Notes: a model not told the origin generated them from the sequence alone. 64,000 nucleotides of DNA from Brevibacillus brevis NBRC 100599 (GCF_000010165.1 NC_012491.1:6014001-6078000), one strand, 5' to 3'. Counted from the stretch's first letter, positions 1 to 8,260 are shown. Translations and numbers: made by a program.

Positions 1-238
1 CATGCTCGAAAAACAACGGCCGCAATAACGGTTTAGACGCTCCACAGATGACAGGGATTTGCTCGCCGACTTGCAGGAAATCAAGAATTTTGCACGTGTT
101 TTCCGTGGCTTTTCGCAGCGACACGTTGCCATTCACCGTAGTAATACCAACTAGATCGAATTGCCCGCTTTTCACAGCGAGAATAATGCCAAGCGCATCG
201 TCAATGCCCGTATCGACGTCAAGAATGATCTTTTTCAC
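1..238 (-). CDS. Nucleoside hydrolase, partial (N-terminal 79 residues)
   Basis: The reading frame starts at a GTG (238-236) preceded by a GAGGAGGA ribosome-binding site and runs off the left edge. The first residues carry ILDVDTGIDDALGIILA, the calcium-binding DxDxGxDD signature of inosine/uridine-preferring nucleoside hydrolases, which split ribonucleosides into base and ribose. It lies 105 bp downstream of a solute-binding lipoprotein on the same strand, so the two may form a nucleoside uptake and salvage unit, although a hairpin separates them. Substrate specificity cannot be told from this fragment. Confidence 0.9.
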   Translation of the reverse strand, partial: MKKIILDVDTGIDDALGIILAVKSGQFDLVGITTVNGNVSLRKATENTCKILDFLQVGEQIPVICGASKPLLRPLFFEH

Positions 239-277
239 AAGTGGTCCTCCTCACTTTCATATAAATTCCTATACGTT

Positions 278-313
278 GAAAACGAGGGTATATCCGAATT
301 GTCTATACCCTCG
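278..313 (-). terminator. Hairpin between solute-binding protein and nucleoside hydrolase
   Basis: A perfect 10-bp inverted repeat (283-292 with 304-313, 11-nt loop) is followed on the minus strand by TTTTC. It lies just downstream of the solute-binding-protein stop. The T-run is short, so it may be a leaky terminator that lowers expression of the nucleoside hydrolase relative to the binding protein. Confidence 0.6.
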
Positions 314-343
314 CCCATTGTTTTTCTATCGTTCGTTATTGCG

Positions 344-1417
344 TTATTGCGTGATTTCACGATTCCAACGGTCAATCCATGCTTTGGAGTGCTCGTTTAC
401 GAATTTCATGTCCAGCATTTTCAGCTTGCTTACGGTTTCTTCCCCGTACGTTACACCTTTTGCTTCTTCTTCTGTCAGTTGAACGGTCTTGTTTACAGGG
501 GAATCGATTTTCGCTTTTGCTGTTTTCTCCTGAACTTCTTTGCTCAGTTGATAGTTGATGAAGTCTTCTGCGAGTGCTTTGTTTTTCGAGCCTTTTACGA
601 TGTTAACCGTATTCATAACCGCATATCCACCGCTTGCAGGTTGTACGAAAACAGCTTCTGGAACAGCAGCTTTGATGTCTTTGAAGTACATTTCCATGAT
701 TGGTCCTACGCCGATTTCTTCTTGTCCAAACATGTTCACGTATTCGGAGGTCTTATCGTAGAACTTCACGACATTTTTGTTGACTTCTTTCATTTTCGCG
801 AAGGCTTGATCCTCGTTAAATTCCTTGCTGCCCGCAACCGCAGAAGCACTGTCGAGAACCATCGGGCCAGTTGTGGACGTAATGCTTGGCAGTGTCAGCT
901 TGCCTGTCAGCTCTGGATTCCACAGATCTTTCCAATCCTTGATCTCAGTTTTTACGAGCTTTGGATTGTAGGCAATCCCGAATTGGCCAATCGTGTAAGC
1001 TGGACCGTACTCCTCGCCCAGTGGTGCTTTGGCGATGTCGTAGATTTGATCCAGGTTCGGGATGCGGCTGCGGTCGATTTTTTCAAATGCGCCACTCTCA
1101 ATCCCTTGCTGTGCATAGTAGTCAGAGAGGTAGATCAAGTCTACATCGGAGCTTCCTTGGCGGACCTTGTTCAGACGCTCTGCGTTGTTCCCGATTTCCA
1201 GCACGATTTTTACGTTATGTTCTTTTTCAAACGGCTCATATACTTCTTTCCGGAAAAAGTCTTCGGAGAAGCCCCATGTGGAGATGACCAGCTTTTGTGG
1301 CTCGCCCTTGGCTTCGCCGCCAGCTCCCCCCGCTTTTGGTTGATCATTGCTGCCACAGCCAGCGAGTGCCAGTGACATCATAGAAAAAGACAGGATTCCA
1401 GCAAGTAATTTCTTCAT
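344..1417 (-). CDS. PotD-like ABC transporter solute-binding lipoprotein
   Basis: A 357-aa lipoprotein: charged N-terminus MKKLL, hydrophobic core and lipobox ending LAGC, then a Gly/Lys linker and a family-1 extracellular solute-binding fold. The body (WGFSEDFFRKEVYEPFEKEHNVK near the N-terminus and later GQFGIAYNP) resembles spermidine/putrescine-binding PotD/PotF proteins. The start at 1417 is preferred over an upstream in-frame ATG because GGAGGAG sits just before it and the signal peptide begins there. The next gene is a nucleoside hydrolase, so a nucleoside-type ligand is possible; polyamine is the family default. Permease and ATPase genes are not in the window and may lie to the left. 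Confidence 0.85.
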   Translation of the reverse strand: MKKLLAGILSFSMMSLALAGCGSNDQPKAGGAGGEAKGEPQKLVISTWGFSEDFFRKEVYEPFEKEHNVKIVLEIGNNAERLNKVRQGSSDVDLIYLSDYYAQQGIESGAFEKIDRSRIPNLDQIYDIAKAPLGEEYGPAYTIGQFGIAYNPKLVKTEIKDWKDLWNPELTGKLTLPSITSTTGPMVLDSASAVAGSKEFNEDQAFAKMKEVNKNVVKFYDKTSEYVNMFGQEEIGVGPIMEMYFKDIKAAVPEAVFVQPASGGYAVMNTVNIVKGSKNKALAEDFINYQLSKEVQEKTAKAKIDSPVNKTVQLTEEEAKGVTYGEETVSKLKMLDMKFVNEHSKAWIDRWNREITQ

Positions 1418-1472
1418 CGTAATTCTCCTCCAGTTGGGTTCATTTGATGACAAAATATGGTGATACAATAAA

Positions 1473-1525
1473 AAGAAAAGTACCCTTGATTAGAACGTAT
1501 CATTCTAAACAAGAGCACTTTTCTT
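1473..1525 (-). terminator. Long inverted repeat in leader of the solute-binding-protein gene
   Basis: Arms 1473-1488 and 1510-1525 pair with two mismatches, and an inner 5-bp stem (1491-1495 with 1503-1507) closes a 7-nt loop. Read on the minus strand the 3' arm ends in CTTTTCTTTTTATTG, as in an intrinsic terminator. It could end the DUF2294 transcript (stop at 1615) or act as an attenuator in the 200-nt leader of the solute-binding-protein gene. Confidence 0.6.
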
Positions 1526-1614
1526 CGTAAACAAAGAGAAGTGACACCCGTTTTTACGCAAAGTCTACGGTCTCCCCTTAAGATAGATCAAAAGAGAAAA
1601 TCCGAACGATTGCG

Positions 1615-1971
1615 TCAGGTATTCAGTTCTGATTCAGCTAAAATAACATTCGTGATCGCCCACTGCGTAGGCGCATCGTAGTCCCTGAGCACGGCTTCCA
1701 ACGGCAACCCCATCTCTTCTTCCAGTCGTTCTCTCAGTCTCTTCTTATAAAGAAGGGACATGCGAAAATCGACTTCGAGCTTGAGGGCCGGTGCTTCTCC
1801 TTCCAACGCTTGTGAGCGCGGAGAGCGGCGATGCTTAGCTTGGAACGTAATCATCTGATTTTCAATCGTGACTCGGAGCAAAGTCGTTCCAAATCCGAAC
1901 AACTCTTTTGCTATCTCATTATAGATGGCAGACAGCTTTTTTCTAGTTTCATTGGAGTCCACGAGAGTCAT
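1615..1971 (-). CDS. DUF2294 family protein
   Basis: A 118-aa protein beginning MTLVDSNETRKKLSAIYNE, with the LFGFGTTLLRVTIENQMI segment and an acidic/arginine-rich C-terminus typical of DUF2294 proteins of Bacillales. Function of the family is not established. A longer frame from 2004 exists, but a good promoter (TTGAAG-17-TATAAT, 2041-2013) would start transcription at about 2005, which leaves that ATG without a leader. The ATG at 1971 has AGGTGA upstream and is preferred. Confidence 0.75.
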   Translation of the reverse strand: MTLVDSNETRKKLSAIYNEIAKELFGFGTTLLRVTIENQMITFQAKHRRSPRSQALEGEAPALKLEVDFRMSLLYKKRLRERLEEEMGLPLEAVLRDYDAPTQWAITNVILAESELNT

Positions 1972-2012
1972 GTCATCACCTGCGATAGCTGGCATCGGGT
2001 TCATTCGCTCTC

Positions 2013-2041
2013 ATTATACATATGATTTTTTCATTCTTCAA
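2013..2041 (-). promoter_or_regulatory. SigA-type promoter of the DUF2294 gene
   Basis: On the minus strand a -35 TTGAAG (2041-2036), a 17-nt spacer and a perfect -10 TATAAT (2018-2013) point at the DUF2294 gene. The predicted transcript start near 2005 decides the choice of its start codon. Confidence 0.75.
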
Positions 2042-2104
2042 TAGAATATTCGTATTTAGATCAATTTCACATTTTTCCACCAAGTCATTCGTTTGCAAAA
2101 ACTG

Positions 2105-2133
2105 TTGACACCGAAAAAATCAGTCGTTATAAT
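2105..2133 (+). promoter_or_regulatory. Consensus promoter of the met operon
   Basis: TTGACA (2105-2110), 17-nt spacer, TATAAT (2128-2133): a perfect sigma-A consensus. The predicted transcript begins near 2140, about 50 nt before the SAM riboswitch. Confidence 0.9.
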
Positions 2134-2190
2134 CCAACTATCCAAATAAGAATTAACAACAATGTTTGGAATGATAATTTCATAGCACAT

Positions 2191-2358
2191 TCTCTTATGA
2201 AGAGAGGTTGAGGGACTGGCCCTATGACACCTCGGCAACCTATCGCAAACGATACGGTGCCAAATCCAGCGGAATTATTCCGACAGATAAGAGAGGTATT
2301 GTTGCAGTGTGGTTACATACTTGCAGTTTTCGCCTCTTCTGTCGGAAGAGGCTTTTTT
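2191..2358 (+). promoter_or_regulatory. SAM-I (S-box) riboswitch with terminator
   Basis: The aptamer spans about 2191-2294: P1 arms TCTCTTAT (2191-2198) and ATAAGAGA (2287-2294) flank the S-box core, with AGAGGTTGAGGGACTGGCCC, CGGCAACC and GGTGCCAAATCC in the expected order. The expression platform is an intrinsic terminator, stem 2332-2339/2345-2352 followed by T6. SAM binding should stabilise P1 and let the terminator form, switching off methionine uptake when SAM is plentiful. It precedes metQ by about 40 nt. Confidence 0.97.
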
Positions 2359-2395
2359 CTTTTCCATCTTACATCCAGAGAAAAGGGGTATTTTC

Positions 2396-3226
2396 ATGAA
2401 AAAAACTGGTCTACTGCTCACTACACTACTGCTCGCTGCATCGCTCGTAACGGCTTGCGGGGGTAAACAAGAAGCTGCGCCTGCTAACGGCGGTACTGCT
2501 GCTGAACAAACCTCACTCAAAGTGGGTGTCACTGGCGGCCCACACGAAGAAATTCTCAACAAAGTAAAAGAAGTCGCCAAAGGCAAAGGGCTCGACGTCG
2601 AAGTCATCGTTTTCAACGATTACGTACAGCCAAACCAAGCTCTCGATAAAGGAAATCTCGATGTGAACAGCTTCCAAACCATCCCGTTCTTGGCGAAGTT
2701 CAATCAAGATCACAAGACAAAGATCGTCGAGGTCGGAAAAACCGTGACGTACCCGATGGGCCTGTACTCCACCAAGCATAAAAAAGTCGAGGACATCCCA
2801 GCAGGCGGCGTTGTCGGCATTCAAAATGATCCGACCAACCGAGCACGCGCCTTGCTGCTCTATCAGGCAGCTGGCTTAATTAAGCTCAAGGATGGCGTGG
2901 GTGACAACGCAACACCACTGGACATCGTGGAAAATCCGAAAAATTTGCAATTCAAAGAGCTGGAGGCTGCTTTCCTGGCACGCTCGCTGAGCAACGTAGA
3001 GGTTGCTTCGATTAACACGAACTTCGCGATGGAAGCTGGCTACTCCCCGAAAAAAGACGCGATCTTCGCTGAGACGGCTGACTCTCCATACGTAAACATC
3101 TTGGCAGTCAACGAAACCAACAAAGACAACCCAGCCGTCAAAAAGCTGGTGGACATCTACCGCTCGGAAGAAGTGAAAAAATTCATCGACGAACGCTTTG
3201 AAGGAGCTGTACTGCCGTCCTGGTAA
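2396..3226 (+). CDS. metQ: Methionine ABC transporter substrate-binding lipoprotein
   Basis: A 276-aa lipoprotein: MKKTGLL start, hydrophobic stretch and lipobox LVTAC, then the NLPA/MetQ fold (VGVTGGPHEEILNKVKE, VVGIQNDPTNRARALLL, DAIFAETADSPYVNI). It captures methionine outside the membrane for MetNI. The ATG at 2396 has AAAAGGGG upstream and starts the signal peptide; the longer frame from 2309 would run through the riboswitch terminator. First gene of metQ-metN-metI. Confidence 0.96.
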   Translation: MKKTGLLLTTLLLAASLVTACGGKQEAAPANGGTAAEQTSLKVGVTGGPHEEILNKVKEVAKGKGLDVEVIVFNDYVQPNQALDKGNLDVNSFQTIPFLAKFNQDHKTKIVEVGKTVTYPMGLYSTKHKKVEDIPAGGVVGIQNDPTNRARALLLYQAAGLIKLKDGVGDNATPLDIVENPKNLQFKELEAAFLARSLSNVEVASINTNFAMEAGYSPKKDAIFAETADSPYVNILAVNETNKDNPAVKKLVDIYRSEEVKKFIDERFEGAVLPSW

Positions 3227-3268
3227 GATCGACGCCAGGAACATCAAGAACAACAAGGAGAACTCGTT

Positions 3269-4306
3269 ATGATACAGCTAACCGATATTCATAAGTCGTA
3301 TCAAGTAGGAAACAAGCAGGTAGAAGCATTGAAGGGCGTATCCCTGCAGGTGGAAAAAGGGCAAATCTACGGGGTGATCGGCTTTAGCGGAGCGGGGAAA
3401 AGTACCCTGCTCCGTACCATCAACCTGTTGGAGAAGCCGACCAGCGGTTCTGTGATCGTCAATGGCCAGAACATGCTGACCCTCAAGGAAAAAGAGCTGC
3501 GGCAAGCTCGCAAAAAGATCGGGATTATTTTTCAACACTTCAACCTGCTCTCTTCCTATAATGTCTTTGACAATGTGGCGGAAATCTTGCGGATGAATCG
3601 CGTCCCCAAAGATGTCATAAAGCGCAAGGTAGAAGACCTTCTCGGCTTGGTTGGCTTGTCTGATAAAGCAAACGCTTATCCTTCTCAACTATCCGGTGGA
3701 CAAAAGCAACGGGTGGGCATCGCTCGTGCACTTGCGACCGATCCGGAAATTCTGCTCTGTGACGAAGCGACTTCCGCTCTCGATCCGCAAACAACCGAAT
3801 CCATTCTGGAGCTATTGCTCGACATCAATCGAAAGTTCAACCTGACCATCGTGCTGATTACCCATGAAATGCAGGTCATTAAGAAAATCTGCGACCAAGT
3901 AGCCATCATGGAAAACGGCGTCGTCATCGAGCAAGGCTCTGTTCTGGATGTGTTCAGCAATCCGCAAGAGCAAACGACCCGTAATTTTATCAAAACGGTT
4001 TTTGATGATCAGGTACCACAGGAGATTTTGTCCAAGATAAAAGAATCCGGACCCGTTTCCAAAATTGTTCGCGTTGCTTTTCGCGGAGATGCCGCTCTCG
4101 ATCCTGTTCTTGGCACCTTGTCCGCACGCTTTCCGATTAGCACCAATCTGTTATACGGCTCAATTACGACCATTAAGGGAACGGCGCTCGGCATTTTGCT
4201 TTTGCACATTTCTGGTGAAGACCAGCCCATTCAAGATGGCATTCGCTTCTTGCGCGAATCCGTCTACCGCGTAGATATTGTGTCACCAGAGGAGGTGCGG
4301 AGCTAA
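3269..4306 (+). CDS. metN: Methionine ABC transporter ATP-binding protein
   Basis: A 345-aa ATPase: Walker A GFSGAGKS (38-45), signature LSGGQ (141-145), Walker B ILLCDEATSALD (161-172), then a C-terminal regulatory NIL/ACT-like domain from about residue 265, as in MetN, where bound methionine inhibits transport. It follows metQ by 42 bp with AAGGAG before the start, and its stop overlaps the metI start by one base. Confidence 0.97.
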   Translation: MIQLTDIHKSYQVGNKQVEALKGVSLQVEKGQIYGVIGFSGAGKSTLLRTINLLEKPTSGSVIVNGQNMLTLKEKELRQARKKIGIIFQHFNLLSSYNVFDNVAEILRMNRVPKDVIKRKVEDLLGLVGLSDKANAYPSQLSGGQKQRVGIARALATDPEILLCDEATSALDPQTTESILELLLDINRKFNLTIVLITHEMQVIKKICDQVAIMENGVVIEQGSVLDVFSNPQEQTTRNFIKTVFDDQVPQEILSKIKESGPVSKIVRVAFRGDAALDPVLGTLSARFPISTNLLYGSITTIKGTALGILLLHISGEDQPIQDGIRFLRESVYRVDIVSPEEVRS

Positions 4307-4968
4307 TGGAGCGTTTGATTGAAATGATTCCGGTATTCGGGCAATCCCTGCAAGAGACCGTCATCATGGTTGGGTTTTCCTTGTTCATTGCGACACTGAT
4401 CGGGATTCCGCTCGGGATTTTGTTGGTCATCACACAGGCGAATCACCTTTTTCCGAATAAAATCATTTATCACACCTTGAATACGATCATCAACATTGTG
4501 CGTTCGTTGCCTTTTATTATCCTGATGGTTGCCATCATTCCTTTTACAGAGTTGATCGTGGGCACTTCGATTGGAATTGAAGGAGCCATTGTGCCGCTCA
4601 TCGTCTATACGGCTCCTTATATCTCACGCCTGATGGAAACTGCCCTGCATGACGTAGATCGCGGCGTGATCGAAGCGTACCAAGCGATGGGCGCTTCCCG
4701 GACGCAGATTATTTTTCGGATCATGCTGCGTGAAGCACGGCCTGGCATCGTCCTCTGCCTGACGATCGCGACCATTGGGTTGATCGGTGCTACTGCTATG
4801 GCGGGCGCAGTTGGTGCCGGCGGACTGGGCGATCTCGCCTTGCGCTACGGCTACCAGCAATGGGACATTGAAGTCATGATCATTACCGTCATTATCCTCG
4901 TCGTCTTGGTCCAGCTCATTCAATCGTTGGGTAACTGGGCAGCCCGAAAACTGAAAAAGAGCGCGTAA
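4306..4968 (+). CDS. metI: Methionine ABC transporter permease
   Basis: A 220-aa membrane protein with about five transmembrane helices and the EAA-loop motif EAYQAMGASRTQIIFRIML, the contact with MetN. Length and order (Q-N-I) are standard for MetNIQ. It starts within the metN stop codon, so translation is likely coupled, and a strong terminator follows. Confidence 0.96.
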   Translation: MERLIEMIPVFGQSLQETVIMVGFSLFIATLIGIPLGILLVITQANHLFPNKIIYHTLNTIINIVRSLPFIILMVAIIPFTELIVGTSIGIEGAIVPLIVYTAPYISRLMETALHDVDRGVIEAYQAMGASRTQIIFRIMLREARPGIVLCLTIATIGLIGATAMAGAVGAGGLGDLALRYGYQQWDIEVMIITVIILVVLVQLIQSLGNWAARKLKKSA

Positions 4969-4977
4969 ATCGAAGAA

Positions 4978-5010
4978 CCCCTGACGAGATCGCTTGTCAG
5001 GGGCTTTTTT
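4978..5010 (+). terminator. Terminator of metQNI
   Basis: An 11-bp stem (4978-4988 with 4993-5003, one G-T pair) with a 4-nt loop is followed by C and T6. It ends the met operon. Confidence 0.92.
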
Positions 5011-5117
5011 GTAGGTATTTAAACCGATCGTCAATGAAAGTGCATTGGATTTTCGCTCGATATTCATGTAGACTTATATGTACAAGTCATTCAAATGAGA
5101 GGTGCTACCTAAATAAC

Positions 5118-5552
5118 ATGAAAAAACTCATCATGATGTTGGTTGCCGTAATGCTCGTACTCGCTCCGGCCGGAGGATTCATTGATCACGCCGACGCGAA
5201 AGGCTATAAGTCCGGGAAAAAATCTTTTAACTCTAATACGGCTCCCACCAATACACAAACACCCAACAAAGCCGATTCAAATGTAAACGCATCAACCAAT
5301 AAAGGTACGACAACAACTCCTGCTGCTACCGCAAGCAAAAGCGGCGGATTCATGAAAGGTCTCATGATTGGTGGTCTGGCTGGTTTGCTGTTCGGATCCC
5401 TATTCGGTGACATGGGTATGCTGGGCTCCATCCTTGGCTTCATGATCAACCTGATGGCGATCCTCGCAGTGATTATCCTGATCCGCAAAGCGTTCGTCTA
5501 CTTCAAAAACAAGCGTGAGAAAGAACAGGAACTGAACGCATGGAAAAGATAA
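5118..5552 (+). CDS. Small secreted/membrane protein, Tim44-like N-terminal type
   Basis: A 144-aa protein: signal peptide (MKKLIMMLV...HADA), a Ser/Thr/Asn/Lys-rich linker, then a glycine-rich hydrophobic region (GLMIGGLAGLLFGSLFG) and a transmembrane helix (NLMAILAVIILIRKAFVYF) with a charged C-terminal tail. The layout recalls the N-terminal part of bacterial Tim44-domain membrane proteins, but the Tim44 domain is absent. The start at 5118 is chosen because the signal peptide begins there. Its end overlaps the next gene by 13 bp. Function unknown. Confidence 0.75.
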   Translation: MKKLIMMLVAVMLVLAPAGGFIDHADAKGYKSGKKSFNSNTAPTNTQTPNKADSNVNASTNKGTTTTPAATASKSGGFMKGLMIGGLAGLLFGSLFGDMGMLGSILGFMINLMAILAVIILIRKAFVYFKNKREKEQELNAWKR

Positions 5553-5833
5553 CTTTTTCTGAACAAGATATTATTAATGCGATTTGCATTCATGCAGCTT
5601 TCAAAAAGCAGTTGAAGCCACAAGATATCTCCGTCGAGCTGATGTGGGACGAGGAGTATGGCTTCTCTGCTGAAGTACACTGGATGGATCGCCAACAAAT
5701 CTTCGTCGAGATTAACATGATTGAAGCGATTCGCTACTACCTGGAGACCCAGATGCAGCGCAACCCTTATTCCGCCGGTATCGAGCTGGTATTGGACGAC
5801 GAAGAAGGTATTATCGCTCATATCACCTACTAA
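5540..5833 (+). CDS. YxcD-like (DUF2653) protein
   Basis: A 97-aa acidic cytoplasmic protein (EKITFSEQDIINAICIHAA..., ELMWDEEYGFSAEV) of the DUF2653/YxcD type seen in Bacillales. The role is unknown. It overlaps the end of the preceding membrane-protein gene, so the two are translationally coupled and probably act together. A terminator follows. Confidence 0.75.
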   Translation: MEKITFSEQDIINAICIHAAFKKQLKPQDISVELMWDEEYGFSAEVHWMDRQQIFVEINMIEAIRYYLETQMQRNPYSAGIELVLDDEEGIIAHITY

Positions 5834-5865
5834 CACCGGATAATCATTTGTTAACCCAACCCAAG

Positions 5866-5902
5866 GCCAATTTGTTCACACATGTGAGCAGGTTGGCTTT
5901 TT
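5866..5902 (+). terminator. Terminator after YxcD-like gene
   Basis: A 15-bp stem including G-T pairs (5866-5880 with 5883-5897, 2-nt loop) is followed by T5 at 5898-5902. Confidence 0.85.
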
Positions 5903-5906
5903 CATA

Positions 5907-5964
5907 TTGAATTTGACCTCGTTCCGTTATATACTTTATCTTAGTGAAAATGATTATCATTGTC
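5907..5964 (+). promoter_or_regulatory. Promoter and Fur box of yusV
   Basis: TTGAAT (5907-5912), 17-nt spacer, TATACT (5930-5935); a transcript would start near 5942. Immediately downstream, GAAAATGATTATCATTGTC (5946-5964) matches the 19-bp Fur consensus at 17 positions. Iron-bound Fur would block transcription, so the gene should be induced by iron limitation. Confidence 0.88.
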
Positions 5965-6014
5965 TTTGTTTACACATACATGTACATACTTTCCTAAAAA
6001 GGAGTTGGCCCATT

Positions 6015-6878
6015 GTGGAGCGCTTATACACGCAAAAGCTGGACATCGGATACGGTGAGCTTTCCATTGTCAAAGACTTGAACATCAGCATTCCTTCTGG
6101 AAAAATTACTGCTCTGGTTGGTGCAAATGGTTCTGGTAAATCAACGATCCTCAAAACTCTCGCGCGGATTATGAAACCAACCGGCGGACAAGTATTTTTG
6201 GACGGAAAGTCGATCCATCAGCAATCGACCAAGGAAGTCGCCAAGCAACTCGCGATTTTGCCGCAAAACCCAACCGCACCCGATGGCTTGACCGTGTCTG
6301 AGCTCGTTACCTATGGCCGCTTCCCCCATCAAAAAGGCTTCGGCTCTTTGACCAAGGAAGACAAGGAGATCATAAACTGGGCTATCTCCATGACCGGGAT
6401 GGCAGATTTCCATGACCGTCCAGTTGACCAGCTATCCGGCGGTCAGCGTCAGCGCGCGTGGATTGCGATGGCACTGGCGCAAGGAACAGACATCCTGTTC
6501 CTGGATGAGCCTACGACCTTCCTGGACATGGCTCACCAGCTGGAGGTTCTCAAGCTCCTGCAAAAGCTCAATGACGAAGAAAATCGTACGATTGTTATGG
6601 TCGTCCACGATTTGAACCACGCAACCCGTTATGCACAGCACATGGTTGCCATCTCTCGCGGTACGGTCGTCGCTGAGGGAAGCCCTGCTGAAGTCATGAC
6701 GCCTGAGATGCTGCGCAAGGTATTCAACATCGAAGCAGACATCCTGACTGATCCTCGCACGGGTGTACCGCTCTGCCTCCCATATGAGCTGTGTCATGCT
6801 GTGGACCAAAAACAAGCAAACGAAAACACGACCCAACCTGTTTACACGGAAGAGCGCAAGCTGGTTGGAGCCAGATAA
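6015..6878 (+). CDS. yusV: Siderophore ABC transporter ATPase (YusV/FepC type)
   Basis: A 287-aa ATPase: Walker A GANGSGKS, signature LSGGQRQRAW, Walker B ILFLDEPTTFLD, and the extended C-terminus of FecE/FepC-type ATPases. The GTG start at 6015 follows AAAAAGGAG at 5996-6003; the longer upstream frame would start before the transcript. No permease or binding protein is adjacent, as with B. subtilis YusV, which serves several siderophore permeases in trans. The upstream Fur box supports an iron role. Which permeases it partners cannot be read from sequence. Confidence 0.88.
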   Translation: MERLYTQKLDIGYGELSIVKDLNISIPSGKITALVGANGSGKSTILKTLARIMKPTGGQVFLDGKSIHQQSTKEVAKQLAILPQNPTAPDGLTVSELVTYGRFPHQKGFGSLTKEDKEIINWAISMTGMADFHDRPVDQLSGGQRQRAWIAMALAQGTDILFLDEPTTFLDMAHQLEVLKLLQKLNDEENRTIVMVVHDLNHATRYAQHMVAISRGTVVAEGSPAEVMTPEMLRKVFNIEADILTDPRTGVPLCLPYELCHAVDQKQANENTTQPVYTEERKLVGAR

Positions 6879-6900
6879 CCGTTAGATTCCGCAAACAAAA

Positions 6901-6939
6901 AGCCGGTTTTCACCACGTTTTTGGTGTAACCGGCTTTTT
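6901..6939 (+). terminator. Terminator of yusV
   Basis: Arms 6901-6915 and 6922-6935 pair (AGCCGGTT...AACCGGCT core plus CACCA/TGGTG) and are followed by T5. Confidence 0.9.
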
Positions 6940-6941
6940 GC

Positions 6942-7181
6942 TATACCGACTATTTATCTTTCCTCGTTACAGCAGCCGGCGTTTCCTCTGGTATCGACAT
7001 GGCACTCCAACTAGTTGCATGGGAATTGGGAGAGGATATGAGCAAAGGGGTCCAGTTGATTTTGGAATACGATCCCCAGCCACTGTTTGACTCGGGTTCG
7101 CCAAAGAAGGCACCTGCTTTATTGGTTGAACAAATAAGAGGGATGTTACAGGAGTTTGCCAAGCGGGAACCCCGATTATAA
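6942..7181 (+). pseudogene. C-terminal remnant of a DJ-1/PfpI family gene
   Basis: The plus frame reads LVTAAGVSSGIDMALQLVAW followed by VQLILEYDPQPLFDSGSP. This is the C-terminal segment of DJ-1/PfpI-family proteins (typical SAGVSAGIDMAL and EYDPQPPFDAGSP), ending in a stop at 7181. The N-terminal two thirds, including the nucleophile elbow, is missing; upstream sequence is the yusV terminator. An ATG at 6999 could start a 60-aa peptide but has no convincing ribosome-binding site. I read it as a decayed gene whose 5' part was deleted. Confidence 0.75.
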
Positions 7182-7210
7182 ATGAATCAGCACGTTCTAT
7201 AAAATGAAAA

Positions 7211-7252
7211 GGCGACAGCCCCGGGAATGTTTTACTCCCTTGGGCTGTCGCC
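7211..7252. terminator. Bidirectional terminator
   Basis: GGCGACAGCCC (from 7211) pairs with GGGCTGTCGCC (to 7252). On the minus strand it is followed by TTTTCATTTT, serving yclQ, whose stop is at 7271. On the plus strand it follows the DJ-1 remnant. Confidence 0.85.
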
Positions 7253-7270
7253 ACTTTCCTTTCTAGCCTC

Positions 7271-8260
7271 TTACCACTTCACTTCTTTCAGAACTTCTTC
7301 TGCCATGCCAGCGGTGGATTCCAATCCCCCACCAGACAAGTACCAGTTGCTAGAATCCAGGTAAATGATGTTGCCAGTTTTGAATGCTTTCGTGTTCTTA
7401 ATCAGATCGTTTTCTACTGTTTGCTGTGTAGAAGTAGACACTTCTTTATTCTTGGAAATCGCGTTACCACGATCAATTACGAACAGGTAGTCTGGATCTT
7501 TTTCTGCGATATATTCAAAGGAAACGCTTTGACCATGATTTTCTACAGAAATGTTTTTGTCTACAGGCGTAAATCCAAATTCACCGTGCAGGATACCAAA
7601 ACGGGAACCAGCGCCGTAAGCATTCAGTTTGCCTTCGTTAACCATTACGATCAGAGCAGTCTTGCCACTTGCCGTTGCTTTTGCATTCAATTCTTTGATA
7701 GATGCATCGATTTTGCCCAGCTCTTCTTCTACTTGTGCTTCTTTACCGAAGATGGTACCCAATGTTTTCATGTTCTCTTTGAAAGATTCCATGTACTTCG
7801 CATTGTCTACACCCATGAAGATGGTTGGAGCAATTTTGTTCAGCTCTTCGTAAGCATCTTGTTGACGACCAGAAATGAAGATGACATCTGGTTTCAATGC
7901 ATTGATTTTTTCAAAGTCTGGCTCTTTCAAACCACCAACGTTTGTGTATTTCGCATCTTTGAACTTTTCCAGGTACGCAGGAATGCTGGTAGACTGTGCA
8001 ACACCCGCTACTTCAACACCCAATTTGTCCAAGGAATCCAGAACACCGAAGTCAAATGCTACAACCGTTTTTGGATTCTTTTTCAGTTTTGCTTCACCTA
8101 ATTTATGCTTGATCGTAACTTCTTCGGATGTTTGTGCCGCTTCAGGTGCTTTTGTTGCGTCCGTCGCAGATGTTGCAGGAGCAGCGTTATTGGAGCCGCA
8201 TGCAGCCGTGAATACAGCCAACAGTACTGCCATAAATAGCATGAGTAATTTTTTATTCAC
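7271..8260 (-). CDS. yclQ: Siderophore-binding lipoprotein (YclQ/FatB type)
   Basis: A 329-aa lipoprotein: MNKKLLMLF... signal peptide, lipobox TAAC, a low-complexity Ala/Thr linker, then the two-lobed helical-backbone binding fold (KNPKTVVAFDFGVLDSLDKLG, EKINALKPDVIFISGRQ). It resembles B. subtilis YclQ, the petrobactin receptor. Start is a GTG at 8260 with AGGTGAGAGAA upstream; a longer frame lacks both signal peptide and site. Last gene of yclN-O-P-Q, 103 bp after yclP. Ligand identity is inferred from gene order. Confidence 0.9.
   Translation of the reverse strand: MNKKLLMLFMAVLLAVFTAACGSNNAAPATSATDATKAPEAAQTSEEVTIKHKLGEAKLKKNPKTVVAFDFGVLDSLDKLGVEVAGVAQSTSIPAYLEKFKDAKYTNVGGLKEPDFEKINALKPDVIFISGRQQDAYEELNKIAPTIFMGVDNAKYMESFKENMKTLGTIFGKEAQVEEELGKIDASIKELNAKATASGKTALIVMVNEGKLNAYGAGSRFGILHGEFGFTPVDKNISVENHGQSVSFEYIAEKDPDYLFVIDRGNAISKNKEVSTSTQQTVENDLIKNTKAFKTGNIIYLDSSNWYLSGGGLESTAGMAEEVLKEVKW

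Noticed and set aside
161..1375. A 404-codon plus-strand frame
   Set aside because: Antisense shadow of the solute-binding lipoprotein, rich in Phe/Cys/His as expected from reversed codons.
1550..1612. Known riboswitch class (purine, PreQ1, SAM) in the leader of the solute-binding-protein gene
   Set aside because: No consensus core of those classes could be recognised, so only a general structured leader is noted.
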